Below are positions 22,403-33,401 of a stretch of 55,518 nt of DNA, piece by piece. The position numbers were made by a program, and so were the translations under genes. The stretch comes from Scytalidium lignicola. Taxonomy: Eukaryota; Ascomycota; Leotiomycetes. Below the pieces are notes generated by a model, which worked only from the letters and a program-made list of their open reading frames with translations, ran no database searches and was not told the DNA's origin. The stretch lies in NCBI GenBank assembly GCA_002812745.2, contig NCSJ02000286.1, forward strand, positions 1 to 55,518, written 5' to 3'. Each line of letters begins with the position of its first letter. Position 1 is the stretch's first letter.

Positions 22403-24898
22403 ATGGATGAAATTTGCAAACCACATGAGGAAGCCATTGCGGTCTCCTCTCTTTCGCCTATACCCAGCATCAAAAAAAGAGACAAATACACCCGAAATGC
22501 GTGGTAACGAAAGATAGAATTGAAGATATGAGTTGGATATTGCTTTTCTAACACTCTCTAGTCATGAGTGTCGCTCTCGTAAAGTTAAGGTCTCGTATCC
22601 TTTAAGAATTCACACCTTAAGACGTCAATATTGACGATAAATAGTGTACAGGTGGCACTCCTTGTCGGAGCTGTCTACAACATAGTATGACATGTTCCTA
22701 TCCCAGTCGAGACAAGTCAAGAAAGACTAAGAATAACATCGGAATTAGAAAAAGGTATGTGAAGCTTAATTATCAATGTACATTATTTGGCTGTTTGGCC
22801 GTTTGGATTGATCGGTCATATTTAGATCCCCCTTCAAACGCGGGAATCCTGACGGCCAAGATGGAAGTTTTCTAAAGCGCCTAGAAGAACTTGAGCAGAG
22901 GATTGAGCGAGTTGATAAAGGGTGAGTCTATGATATGCGTAAATGATAAATCGTCAAGACCTACACATTACTATGCTGATACATTCAATTCAAAATAGAT
23001 CCAATGACAGCTTGGTAATGGAATCTATGAAGCCGTCTGAATCAGTCGATATCGTGTTTTGCAATGATGTCAATGACATTAACGAGAACATAGTAAGCAT
23101 GTACGAGGATCGGCCTCATGAAATGGAAATATTCGGAGTTACTACCGATAATCATGCTGCTGCGTCGCTGAGTTCCCATATATGCGCCCTAAAATATATT
23201 CTGCTGCCGAGTGACAACTTCACTACTATTTCTCCCATTCATTCTAATAGGGGTGCAAATTTTGATACAGATAAGAAAGATAAAAAGCAGTATCTCCGCA
23301 ACCTACCTTCAGTACAATTGTTGCGTCACCTCTTCCGTTGCTACTTCGAGCAGTTGAGCTATTTCTTCCCTTGTGTTGATGAAGAAGAATTCATGTCGCG
23401 CTTCTCCCAGATCGAGGAAGAGCAAAATCTCCAAGATGACCACATATCAATATACATAAATCCCTCAGATAGTTCATTCATCATGCTGATGTGTGGGGTG
23501 CTCGCCGTTGCAACTTATCTAGACCCGAAAAGCCATGACGAGAAATCATCTGCTTCTCCAGGATGGCGTTTTCTATCGATGGCTGAAACTATTCTCAGAC
23601 GACGAAGCTCATTTATGACAGATTTAGACTTGAATCTAGTTCGCTATCACACTGTCAAAGCTATGTATATGACCCACATAGAGAAACTGAGTGGTGCTTA
23701 CAACGCTATTGCCGATGCGGTTCAACTTGCGTTCAGAATAGGGTTAAACAACCAATCACTGTGGAGATATTGCTCTGATAATGATAAATATGCTCGTCAG
23801 CTACTGTGGTGGACCATATATTATATGGATCGGCGTGTGGCACAGAAGTGCTGGAGGCCGTACTTCATTCGTGAGAATGAGGTAGGTGTAGATGAGCCTA
23901 GAATGATGGACGCAGAGAGGTATAACATATCAGATACAATGGAGAGATCAAATGATCGTAAAGTCCTACTCAGTCTTCGATACGTTCAGGCTCAAGTGAA
24001 TTGGGCACGCTTGTGGGCACGTATTTGGGATACCTTCTTTGCTGTTAGAGCAAATAATGGTGGTAATAATACCGAAGAAATTGAAATAATGGACACACGA
24101 ATCCTTCATATAAAGAGGCAACTAGATCAAAGCCTGTGCTGGGATACATCACAATTACAAGACTATATAAATCTAGGAGAAACCGATGGAGAGACTAGGT
24201 CCAGACTTGTCACATTCACAGTACGTATTTACCTACATATACTGGATCCAACCAGCTTTTAATAATGAGCAGCGCTTATATTAACACCAACATAGAGGAT
24301 AAACCTTCTTCGACTATTAATTCGCCAGAATCCACTACATGCTTCAGCATCAGCGGCACATAGTGCCAAAATCTGCATAGATCTTGCTAGTGAGAATATA
24401 GACGCAATTGTAGCCTATATGAACACGAGACTCAACCCCATCCCATTTGGTCTTAATGCTGTAGAATGTGTGGTGGAGAGTATGTGCCATTTAGCACCTC
24501 ATCTAACATCCACAAAGAGCGAAGACTTGCATTGTGTCTCCTCATTTTTCCGCGCCATCGAGTTTCTCGAACGATTATCTAGCTCTCTTGGAGCAGCACA
24601 GCGGGCATTGACAGTGTTGGATGAGATTATAAAGAATGGAAGACAAACTGTTCTTGAGTCCAAGCTATCTGCTGGGCAAAGTGTTCCATCCTTACTTGTA
24701 CCATCTCAGATGACTAGTCTCGAAATGCTTGACAATAGTTTGATCAATCCTGACCAATCTGGAATAAACTTTCATGGCCTCAATTTAGAGTCACTATCCA
24801 ATGTATTTCCACCTTTAAATTGGGGATTAGCTTCGGATCCTGTTATGGATGGAAATGATGGAAATTCAATAAATTTCAACTATGATCAAACTTATTAG
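22403..24898 (+). CDS. Zn2Cys6 transcription factor 1 (cluster regulator)
   Basis: Six exons (22403-22503, 22562-22589, 22645-22754, 22826-22921, 22999-24220, 24296-24898) join to 719 residues with the frame kept. The zinc cluster is split over three exons and reads ACHECRSRKVKCTGGTPCRSC plus six residues to the last Cys (spacing C2C6C5C2C6C). It is followed by a basic linker and a short coiled coil (LKRLEELEQRIERVDK) for dimerisation. The middle shows the fungal_trans region: LRHLFRCYFEQLSYFFPCVD, LWWTIYYMDRR. A gene finder that starts at 22943 would miss the DNA-binding domain. Placed between the thioesterase and CoA ligase genes, it is a likely pathway-specific activator (inference). It does not resemble the QutA/QA-1F zinc cluster. 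Confidence 0.9.
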
Positions 24899-25259
24899 AA
24901 CAAATATGTAGAAATTGAATTAAACTTTTACTCCACCGTTATCTATTTCTTTAATAGCCCATGAGATAAAATACGCCGTAATATTTTTGACCTTTTCTAC
25001 AAGCAAACTCATAGAAATTTAATACAATCAATTCATAAGTTCGGTTTTCGGAAATTTTAATTGAGTCGCAATTCCGAATCTACATTATACAGCGTCAAGT
25101 AGTGTAAAATGAAAGAAGACGGATAGCTTCCGAAGGTGTTCTGGGTCCGCTAACTCACAGCTCTTAAGAAGACAGAAAACATGATCAATATCTAGTTTAT
25201 AGTATTCAACCTTTATTATTAAATATTTACCCATTTCAGGCAAGGCTTGTGGCATCGCT
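24899..25259. promoter_or_regulatory. Promoter of the CoA ligase gene
   Basis: AT-rich, with no ORF on the plus strand. Contains TTCGGTTTTCGGAAAT (25040-25055) and ATTCCGAATC (25071-25080), within 220 bases of the start at 25260. This is the same core as in the neighbouring promoters. Confidence 0.45.
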
Positions 25260-27604
25260 ATGGCTCCTATATTTTCCAAATTGAAGGTCCACATGAGACC
25301 GGATCGATCCATCACACAATTCATGCAAGAAAATGTATCTAATACAGATCCCTTGAAAATAATTTGTGAGGATACTGTGTCTGGGAAAAATGCTACATAC
25401 GGTAGCCTCCGAGAAGACGCATTCCGTGCTGCTCATACCCTCCGTCATCAATATGGTCTATGCGAAGGTGATACTGTATCTATTATCTCGAGAAGTTGTG
25501 TAAGTACAATATTAATATCTTGTGAACAATAATTACTAGGTAGCAACAGTTCCTAAGGAGGAGTGAAACAGAATAACTAGGAAACCTCATGATATTCTTT
25601 ACTAAAAATTTAGCAGGTCGACTACATCATTGCTGCTCATTCAGTGTGGGCAGCAGGTGGCATCGTTAGGTTCGGTTCTATAAGAGCATCCTTCTAATCT
25701 GATTATTACTGATCAATTTAAAGCACCATAAACCACTCTTCTACCGCGCAGGAAATTGCTCACGCAATTCAAATTGTCAAACCAAGGTTCTTTATTGTAG
25801 ATGCAACCGTTAATCACAAACTCAATGAAGCTACAAAGCTAGAGGGGACGATCTCATATGCAGATTGTAGAGTCTTCACTCTTCTTTCCAGAATTGATGG
25901 TCATTCATTGGTAGTAGAACTTCAAATATCTAAACTAAGTATTCATGGGTACAATGAAATTAACATAATTGCTAGTTCCCTAATGATTTTGTTGGAAATC
26001 CATCCAGGATAGGATATGAGACTTATGTACTGGATGGGAAAGATGCAAGAACAGTTTGTGCTGCGATTGTGCTCTCGAGTGGAACAACTGGTTCACCAAA
26101 GGCTGTCATGCTCTCCCACCATAACTTAGTTGCAATTTGCGAGCAGCTACGGTTACATAATAATGATAATTGGAGAGGTTCTATGAGGGAAATATTCTTT
26201 CCTGTATGTCCTTACCCTTTCTTAAGTTTACACCAGAACTTGATAACAATGATACATTAATCTGATCTTTAATTAGCCCTGTAGGTCGTCATATTATCCT
26301 TATACATTATTACAAGAGTTGGGCTAATTCATTCTTAGTATCTCACATTTATGGAGTATATGTCTGTGCATTAATGGGCCCTTGGCTGGGCTGCTACATC
26401 TGCTTGGTTCCTTCTTTCGATCTTGAAAACTATTGCATGGTACGAATTTGTATAATATTCTTTCAATAATCCAGAACATACTAATTCTAAAATGCGCAAA
26501 AGTTGATGCAAGAGAAGAGTGCAACACTTGCTAGACTAGTACCAACAGTTGCATTGGCACTTGCAGAGTCTAAGGTAGTAGAAAAATATAAATACTCAGA
26601 TCTGGAGTATTTTTCTTGTGCAGCAGCACCATTGAAAGTAAGTAAACTAATAGAATTACTAAATCCGACAAGAGAAGTTAATAAGGACAGCCATATGTAG
26701 CTGCAAAATTAAGAGACAAGTTTCCAGGAGTCAGCATCTGTCAAAGTATGTATTGAGTTATCTCTAACTTAGTATAAAATATGCACGTTACTAACAAGCT
26801 CTAACCATATAGCATATGGCTGTACTGAACTTTCCTCTTGTGTTTCTCAAAGTGGAGTTCAAGACAAGGGTTCTCCCCTAGTAGCTACAGGAACTCTGCT
26901 TGCAAATATCGGCATTCGTTTTGTCAATGAAAAACTAGAAGATCTGCCTCCTCACCAGCCAGGCGAGATCTGCGTTAATTCACCTACTATTATGATGTAG
27001 GACTCGGCATGATTCTTTTCTATAGCTGAATGGTCACTCTAACGCAAATATCTTCATTATAGGGGTTATAAAGACAACGAGATTGCAACCCATGAAGCTA
27101 TGCTAGAGCCTGGATGGTACAGGACTGGTGATATAGGATATCTTGACTCCAAGGGTTATTTAATCGTAATTGATCGCATCAAGGACATCATCAAATATAA
27201 AGGGTAAGTCCTCTTATTAGCCAGATTAGTCTCAAATCTAGGACTAAATTCAACCCAATCTGGGCTAATGGGAAACAACATGCAGCTTTCAAGTTAGCCC
27301 AACGGAAATCGAAGAAGTCATAGGATTACACCCCCTTGTTGAAGACGCTGCCGTCACATCTACATGGAACGACTCAGAAGCAACCGAGGTCCCACAAGCT
27401 TTCATTGTACCAGTTTTAGGGACTCCGATCTCTGATTACAAACAACTTGGACAAGAGATCCAAGACTTGGTTGCTCTAAAACTGGCGGGATATAAAAGAT
27501 TGCGTGGTGGCGTGAAATTCGTGGATAAACTGCCGAAAAACCCGACAGGTAAAATTTTAAGAAGACAGCTACGAGATGCAGCGAGGTTGAAAGCAAAAAT
27601 TTAA
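25260..27604 (+). CDS. Acyl-CoA / 4-coumarate-CoA ligase-like enzyme (cluster gene 4)
   Basis: The multi-exon gene starts at ATG 25260 ([19 protein letters not shown]) and ends at TAA 27602. It carries the ANL-superfamily motifs in order: [15 protein letters not shown] (P-loop, about 26070-26115), AYGCTELS (after an intron near 26815), [15 protein letters not shown] with [11 protein letters not shown] (about 27118-27204), [11 protein letters not shown] and [15 protein letters not shown] near the C-terminus with the catalytic Lys. Such enzymes adenylate a carboxylic acid and transfer it to CoA. Fungal 4CL-like members act on hydroxycinnamic, benzoic or fatty acids. At least eight short introns interrupt it (for example 25501-25618 and about 27205-27285). 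The exact borders in 25500-26040 are uncertain. The tail AKI is at best a weak PTS1. Substrate unproven. Confidence 0.85.
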
Positions 27605-28224
27605 GATCTAGAGCCTCTTGAAGATAATTGCTTAGCTCCTCAATTTAGTTGCAGATCCATAGTTAGATCCAAATGATAAAGGAACACCCAATGCCTCCAG
27701 AAAGTTCTTTAAATGTTATTTAGCACTATGTCTTACATACAACTTTAGTTAATACATATATAGGTAACTAATACCATGAGGTGTTTGCGTTATTCATATA
27801 CTGATCCTATTTATTTATCGTTGACGAGATATAATAGAGTGATAGAAACTAGCCAGGAAGATGATAAATTCAACTATAGATCAAATTAATATATGTATGC
27901 ATGCCACATAAAAAGCTGATGTTGCAATATAGTAATTTTCTAGGCCTTCCAATGGATGGGCGATGATGAGGTTTTCACACCCTGGTTTTCGTTTCTTGGA
28001 ATTCGGAATCTTCTCCATTCCGACGCTTATTGCACTATACAATTCTGGGTAGTATAACATTTAGCAGGAAACCCACCATAATTCCGGTGGATAAGTAAAA
28101 TGAAATAAGATTAAAATTTATTATTGTAGTATATTTAATATTATATTTGAGAGTAACTTGACGTTGAATTATCAGCGTGCTCGTAAAACGCTTATCTCGA
28201 TACCCTTATTCTTTAGTGCCAACA
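27605..28224. promoter_or_regulatory. Promoter region of the type III CoA-transferase gene
   Basis: No gene. The 220 bases before the start contain GGAATTCGGAATC (27998-28010), ATTCCGAC (28017-28024) and AATTCCGGTGGATAAG (from 28080). The first two repeat the cluster motif in opposite directions. Confidence 0.45.
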
Positions 28225-29382
28225 ATGCCCTCATTAGATGGTCTCCGCGTCCTTGAACTCGCTGGCTTAGCACCTGGACCTTTCACTGGTCTACTTCTTG
28301 CTGACAATGGTGCCGATGTCCTACGAATCGATCGTGTTCCACGTCCACCTACTCCAAGCCCTGATACACTGGTCCGACACAAATCGTGTATTGCTGTGGA
28401 CTTGAAATCAGCACCAGGAAAAACACTCTTCCTAGAACTTATACGAAATGTTGATATTTTAATCGACCCTTATAGGCCAGGAGTGCTCGAATCGTTGAAT
28501 TTGTGTCCTTCCAAAGTACTTCTCAAACTGAACCCTCGACTAGTGGTGGCAAGACTCACGGGTTTCAGAAGAGATGGAAAATATGCCTCAATGGCTGGCC
28601 ATGATATTAACTACCTTGCTGTATCCGGCGTTCTCTCAATGCTTGGCCCCTCCATCAAAGTTCCTCCGTTCAACCATCCGCTTCCACCAAGCCCTCCCGG
28701 AAACCTCCTTGCTGATTTTGCCGGAGGTGGCCTTATTTGCTTTGCTGGAATTCTTCTTGCACTATATGCCCGCTCAAAATTAGGCAGAGGACAAATAGTT
28801 GAGGCAAATATGGTGGACGGGGTCTCCTACCTCGGAACAGCTCCACGACAAGCCACAAAAATAGCTGGCCAGTGGGACCGACCTCGAGGCCAAAATCTTG
28901 TCGATGGTGGGTGTCCATACTACAACGTCTATGAATGTAGAGATGATGGGAAATATATGGCCGTGGCATCACTAGAGCTACGTTTTTTTAACGAGCTAAT
29001 AAAGGGGTTGGAAGTGGGAGAAAAGGACTGGGAAGGGAACAGGGACTCGAGGACTACATGGCCAAAAATGAAAGCCATCTTTGAAAAGAAGTTCAAGAGT
29101 AAGACCCGCAAAGAATGGGAAAATATATTTGACGGAACAGATGCGTGTTGCACACCTGTTCTCACACATGATGAGCTCGAAAATGCTGGATATGAGCAAC
29201 GTGCTGCAGTTACCCTAACTGAAACACCCTCATTATATATTCAAGATGGATGGTCGATAAAGACACTGAAAACCGATGAGGGTGGCGAGAGCAAACTACA
29301 AGCCTGGATGGGTTGGAAAAAGGGTCGTGATTATCAGATTGAAAATGGAGCTTTTGCAAGGAAGGATGTTGCAAAATTGTAA
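28225..29382 (+). CDS. Type III CoA-transferase / alpha-methylacyl-CoA racemase-like
   Basis: A single exon of 385 residues starts at ATG 28225 (MPSLDGLRVLELAGLAPGPF), better than any upstream non-ATG start. It shows the CaiB/BaiF fold signatures: LAGLAPGPFTGLLLADNGADV, PYRPGVLESL, and GHDINYLAVSG with the His-Asp pair used by AMACR-type racemases, then GGLICFAGILLALYARSKLGRGQIV. Members either move CoA between acids or racemise 2-methylacyl-CoAs. The length fits AMACR/Mcr. The C-terminus ends AKL, a standard PTS1, so it is predicted peroxisomal. It sits directly after the CoA ligase on the same strand and probably acts on the same CoA ester. The sequence alone does not settle transferase versus racemase. 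Confidence 0.87.
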   Translation: MPSLDGLRVLELAGLAPGPFTGLLLADNGADVLRIDRVPRPPTPSPDTLVRHKSCIAVDLKSAPGKTLFLELIRNVDILIDPYRPGVLESLNLCPSKVLLKLNPRLVVARLTGFRRDGKYASMAGHDINYLAVSGVLSMLGPSIKVPPFNHPLPPSPPGNLLADFAGGGLICFAGILLALYARSKLGRGQIVEANMVDGVSYLGTAPRQATKIAGQWDRPRGQNLVDGGCPYYNVYECRDDGKYMAVASLELRFFNELIKGLEVGEKDWEGNRDSRTTWPKMKAIFEKKFKSKTRKEWENIFDGTDACCTPVLTHDELENAGYEQRAAVTLTETPSLYIQDGWSIKTLKTDEGGESKLQAWMGWKKGRDYQIENGAFARKDVAKL

Positions 29383-29457
29383 TAAAAAGTAATCTACTTC
29401 AACTGATATTGGTGAAAATTCCATAGTTCAACTGATTGATATGTTCATCAGTGCCCG

Positions 29458-30624
29458 CTATAAGTATGCTCGCTCTTGCTTTAAGGACTGTATAACTTCC
29501 AATATTCTCCTTGTAGAACCCTGATGTGATGCATCCCAAAACGGTGGCACTACTCGAACAGCTTTTACAAGTTTCTGAAGCCCCTCCATACCTCGCTTTG
29601 CATGAATTACAGGTACATCCGCTCCTGGTTTATTGAGAGAGTGGTTAAAAACCTCAGGTGATATTACACCATTGTATCCTGTAGCTAACACAGCTGCTGT
29701 CACCAACTCCGTTGGCATGTAACCTCCTTTAGATACCTCCAGAGGATATAAACGATGACTGCGAGACCACGGTAATAGGGGCGGAATCTCGGGATCGGTT
29801 GGAGGTAAAAACGTTTTAGGATCCATCAATTCCGCATCACCAACTTGATAAAAGAAGATCTTGTGTCCAGGCACTGTTAGAGCAAGAGCTGCAAGAGACG
29901 AACATAAAACCTCTATAGACTCTTCAATTGTTGGGTATACCCTACCATGGCCAGCTGGATTGTACGGATCTGCAAATTCGACTGCGAGAACGTTAAAGGC
30001 ATCAACTATCAGCCCTACATTCGGCCTATTGGCTGCTCGTACTGCTTCCCACGAGGATGACCAGGTATTTCTTGTTGCCCACGATAAACCTTCATAGCCG
30101 ATTCTCAGCATCCTACCACCATCTGCTCTTGAATATGCTGCAGCTATATCACCAAGCTCTGCCAGATCTTTTGCAACAGTCTTCAAATTTGAAGTAACCC
30201 CGGAATCTGCCCGAATACTAGAACACATAAACACCAAGTCCGTATCAAATTCCCTCATGAATGGAAATCTTTTTACCACAAGGTCAAGCGTCTTTCGACG
30301 TTCTTTGGGATCTTTGATACCTTCAATCTTTCGTAGTGGTTGTGTGCATACAATTCGCATCCCTAGGGATTTGACAAGATTACCAAGCTTTCGAGCGACT
30401 CGAAGATTCTGTGGTTTAGGTTCCCATAATTGTTCCCCGTCTAGACCGTGCTCCTCCAAGTATGCTGCCCAACATTCATCAAACAAATCAACCCAACGAT
30501 ATCCTTCATTTGCGGCCGCTTCAAGTCGAGGAGCTAATTTATGTTCTCTCCAGTTTCCAAGAGACAGGCTTGCAATCCCAAATTCATTGTCAACAGTTCG
30601 GGGTGGCCACGAGATCGGCATCAT
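29458..30624 (-). CDS. 3-dehydroshikimate dehydratase-like TIM-barrel enzyme 1
   Basis: A single exon of 388 residues starts at ATG 30624 (MMPISWPPRTVDNEFGIAS). It belongs to the AP-endonuclease-2/xylose-isomerase-like TIM-barrel family to which fungal dehydroshikimate dehydratases (QA-4/QutC) belong. Recognisable blocks are GYRWVDLFDECWAAY (metal ligand Glu/Asp region), RIGYEGLSWATRNTWSSSW, NVGLIVDAFNVLAVEFADPY, KIFFYQVGDAEL and NGVISPEVFNHSL. These enzymes turn 3-dehydroshikimate into protocatechuate using a divalent metal. It is convergent with the CoA-transferase gene and lies beside the quinate dehydrogenase module. The family also holds sugar-phosphate isomerases, so the activity is likely but not certain. 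Confidence 0.8.
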   Translation of the reverse strand: MMPISWPPRTVDNEFGIASLSLGNWREHKLAPRLEAAANEGYRWVDLFDECWAAYLEEHGLDGEQLWEPKPQNLRVARKLGNLVKSLGMRIVCTQPLRKIEGIKDPKERRKTLDLVVKRFPFMREFDTDLVFMCSSIRADSGVTSNLKTVAKDLAELGDIAAAYSRADGGRMLRIGYEGLSWATRNTWSSSWEAVRAANRPNVGLIVDAFNVLAVEFADPYNPAGHGRVYPTIEESIEVLCSSLAALALTVPGHKIFFYQVGDAELMDPKTFLPPTDPEIPPLLPWSRSHRLYPLEVSKGGYMPTELVTAAVLATGYNGVISPEVFNHSLNKPGADVPVIHAKRGMEGLQKLVKAVRVVPPFWDASHQGSTRRILEVIQSLKQERAYL

Positions 30625-30979
30625 GACGATAAAGCTGCACAATAGCCTAAATTATTCATATTCGGGTGAAGTTTAAGCTACTTTTTTTTAGCGATGTGGT
30701 TTTGGCAACCCTAGACCTTAATAATATGAACCGGCATGTATGTCATTGTTGTTCATTTTTCTATCACACGGGGATTTATTTAATATACCGGTAATGGGAA
30801 ATGGGTAAGATCCGAGGTCTAGGAAGACTAGGCAAGAATCTGCTTCAAAAATGGGGGCCATACAACTGCCACAACCTACTGTAATTATACAACAGGTAAT
30901 ACCAGAGTGTGGTTAACTATTGTGAAGTTAATTGAATACATGTGAATTTCTTCATCGTTCTACTCATTATGTCGCTTAA
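30625..30979. promoter_or_regulatory. Promoter of dehydratase 1 and 3' end of oxidoreductase
   Basis: No ORF. CGG-containing sites occur at about 30657 (ATTCGGGTG), 30731 (ACCGGCATG), 30788 (ACCGGTAATG) and 30811 (TCCGAGG). They are possible Zn2Cys6 half-sites, weaker matches to the cluster motif. Confidence 0.35.
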
Positions 30980-32113
30980 TCATACAATATGACTAATATC
31001 AACTGGACAACCATCTCCATTTCTCAAAGCTTTTATAACTGCCTCACAGACTTTGACTGCAGCTAAGCCGTCTTCTCCAGAGCATCTTGGTTCTTCAATT
31101 CCTGTAACCACTCTTGCTAGGTGCTCTACCTGTAGTTGAAATGGAACACCATCAACAACCTTCAAGATCTCCTTAGTCATAGGTGCATTCCATCCAACTC
31201 TTACGCCCCGTTTCTCTGTTCCTTCCTTTGTATATGTCCAGATACAGCCATCTGGTACGCTCAAAGTCCCATCGCTGCCAAATACTCGAAAAGCATCAAC
31301 TCCGCCCTCGGCTTTTGGATATGAGGGGTTATCTCCTGTGGCTGAATCCCAGCCATACGGACTGGCAACGTTATCGCAGAGAACAAAGGTCCCAACAACG
31401 CCATCTGCAAACTGAAACAAAATAGCTGCACCCTCCTCTACTTCGTCACCTTCTTTAACCCCATCGTGTCCCCTGCGACTCACTGTACCTGTTGCCCAGA
31501 CACGTATGACTTTAGACCCAGTCAGGAAATGTAGCACGTCAATATCGTGCACAAAATTTGTCCAAACTGGCCCACCACCTCTTGAACGGGAACGTCGCCA
31601 TTCCGCAAATTCAAAATAGTCTCCAGTCTTCTTGGACATCCATTGACCTGTCACAGCAGTAATTTTTCCGAGTTTCCCTGACAAGATAAGCTGTTTTGAA
31701 GCATCTAGAGCTGGATAGTAACGTCGGTGATGGCCAACCATTAGTTTGCACTCTTTAGTTTTTGCTAAACTAATTAGTTGGGTACCAGAGTTTGAAGTTG
31801 TTGAGATAGGCTTTTCAACTAGAATGACCTTTGGGCTGGTTAGACCAAGAATACCAGTAGCAAGACTGACATGTAAGCCAGATGGGGCACAGATAATGTA
31901 GGCCTCAGGAACCCTTGAGGTTGAAGATAGGAGCTCTGGTACTGTAGGGAAATGTGGAACTGAGAGAGATTTAGCTAAATTTTGACCTGGTGAAAATGGA
32001 TCAATTATGGCCAATAATTCGCATGTTGGGGATGAGAGTAAATATTTTGCATGAAGTGGTGCAATGGTTCCGCCGCCAATAAGGACGACACCAATCTTAG
32101 ACTTATCATCCAT
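30980..32113 (-). CDS. Gfo/Idh/MocA-family NAD(P)-dependent oxidoreductase
   Basis: A single exon of 377 residues starts at ATG 32113 (MDDKSKIGVVLIGGGTIAPL). The N-terminal Rossmann motif GGGTIAPLHA, the conserved ILVEKPIST (EKP catalytic Lys region) and FVHDIDVLHFLTG (H-D block) define the family. Known members oxidise or reduce sugars, inositols and related cyclitols. Corynebacterial and other inositol dehydrogenases are relatives. In this setting it may handle a hydroxylated cyclohexane ring such as quinate or a derived ketone (inference). Divergent from the quinate dehydrogenase gene at 32433, with a 319-bp shared promoter. No PTS1 at the C-terminus (SHIV). Confidence 0.87.
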   Translation of the reverse strand: MDDKSKIGVVLIGGGTIAPLHAKYLLSSPTCELLAIIDPFSPGQNLAKSLSVPHFPTVPELLSSTSRVPEAYIICAPSGLHVSLATGILGLTSPKVILVEKPISTTSNSGTQLISLAKTKECKLMVGHHRRYYPALDASKQLILSGKLGKITAVTGQWMSKKTGDYFEFAEWRRSRSRGGGPVWTNFVHDIDVLHFLTGSKVIRVWATGTVSRRGHDGVKEGDEVEEGAAILFQFADGVVGTFVLCDNVASPYGWDSATGDNPSYPKAEGGVDAFRVFGSDGTLSVPDGCIWTYTKEGTEKRGVRVGWNAPMTKEILKVVDGVPFQLQVEHLARVVTGIEEPRCSGEDGLAAVKVCEAVIKALRNGDGCPVDISHIV

Positions 32114-32432
32114 AATGAGTTTATTTATTTTAATAAAGGTCTTGATCTTAATAGAACACACACTAAATAATTATGTGAAAGCTATATTTATGTATAATGC
32201 GAGTTAATATGGCATATGCTTTCAGGTCTCAGAATACTTACAATAAATGCTGCATATCCCACTTACAACAGGCCCGCCAGTTTNAAAAAAGTTGCCGGAT
32301 TGTTAACAGTTATACCTGCTAAATTCCGAGCCCGGCATTCACAACTATTACTTAATTGCATATAAAACGCATTGCTAATATTTTCTTGAATCTTTACATC
32401 CTGTAAGGTATCCGCTCTTAGTCTTATCTAAT
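32114..32432. promoter_or_regulatory. Divergent promoter, Gfo/Idh oxidoreductase / quinate dehydrogenase
   Basis: Contains GCCGGATTG near 32294 and ATTCCGAGCCCGGCATTC at 32323-32340, about 100 bases before the quinate dehydrogenase start. The N at 32284 precedes an A run. Confidence 0.5.
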
Positions 32433-33401
32433 ATGGACACTCTTAAGCATTCCTATAACTATGGAACATCCCCTCTTTCACCGGACTCATTGTCAAAAGA
32501 ACTCCGCATTTATCTATTCGGAAAGCCAATTGCCAAGTCACTCTCCCCTCTCCTACAACCCATTTTTTTCAAAGCTGCCTCAGCATCATGGACATTTCAT
32601 TTAGCAGAAACCACGCGCTCCACGGAATTCTCACATAAACTAGAAGATCCAGATTATATTGGAGCTTCAATTACGATGCCAAATAAAGTAGCCTTCATGC
32701 CCTTCCTAGATGACATCACCGAAGAAGCACGAACAATCGGAGCTGTTAATACTTGCTTTGTTCGACTTGATGGCCAAGGCATTCGAAGACATATTGGAAC
32801 AAACACGGACTGCATAGGAATCCGAGATACACTTCATCAAAAAGTTCCTAAAATTGTCCAAACCAAATTAAAACAGCCTGCTCTAGTTATCGGCGGTGGT
32901 GGAGCTGCAAGGAGTGCTATCTATGCATTGTGGAGGTGGTTTGAACCCTCGGAAATCTATATAGTCAACAGGTTGAAATCTGAGGTTGACGCTATTATTA
33001 CTTCATTCGAAACCACAATACCTGGAATCAACCTTCAGCACGTTGCTACTGTACAAAGTGCGTATTCTCTGCCAACACCTGTTATTAGTATAGGAACAAT
33101 TCCAGACTATCCCCCTAAAGGACATGGAGAGATTCTCTGCTGGCAGATTTGTGAAATATTTATGCAGGAGAGAAAAGGTGTGTTGTTGGATATGTGCTAT
33201 CTACCAAGCCCGATAACAAGATTATCCAGAATGGCAGAGAAGAATGGGTGGCTAGTGATATACGGGAGTGAGGTGCTAGTTCGTATATGTGCTGCTCAAC
33301 AGGTACTCTGGCTAGAAAAGGAACCCAGTATAGAAGCAGTGAATCAAGCCCAGCTTGTAGTGAAGGCTAGTTTAAGGGATGTTACTCAGTCTAAACTGTA
33401 A
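32433..33401 (+). CDS. Quinate/shikimate 5-dehydrogenase
   Basis: A single exon of 322 residues. It has the AroE/QutB layout. The substrate-binding N-domain has IYLFGKPIAKSLSPLL and SITMPNKVAFMPFLDDI, with the catalytic Lys in PNK. GAVNTCF and HIGTNTDCIGIRD follow, with the partner Asp. The NAD(P) domain carries VIGGGGAARSAIYAL. The C-terminus has VLLDMCYLPSPITRL. Quinate dehydrogenase oxidises quinate or shikimate to 3-dehydroquinate or 3-dehydroshikimate, the entry to protocatechuate. A stand-alone protein, not part of a pentafunctional AROM, points to catabolism. Fungal QutB/QA-3 homologues are of this size. Quinate versus shikimate preference cannot be decided by eye. Confidence 0.9.
   Translation: MDTLKHSYNYGTSPLSPDSLSKELRIYLFGKPIAKSLSPLLQPIFFKAASASWTFHLAETTRSTEFSHKLEDPDYIGASITMPNKVAFMPFLDDITEEARTIGAVNTCFVRLDGQGIRRHIGTNTDCIGIRDTLHQKVPKIVQTKLKQPALVIGGGGAARSAIYALWRWFEPSEIYIVNRLKSEVDAIITSFETTIPGINLQHVATVQSAYSLPTPVISIGTIPDYPPKGHGEILCWQICEIFMQERKGVLLDMCYLPSPITRLSRMAEKNGWLVIYGSEVLVRICAAQQVLWLEKEPSIEAVNQAQLVVKASLRDVTQSKL

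Noticed and set aside
22403..24898. Identification of TF1 as the quinate activator QutA/QA-1F
   Set aside because: The zinc-cluster wording and the lack of the QA-type palindrome in promoters do not support this, so no symbol was assigned.
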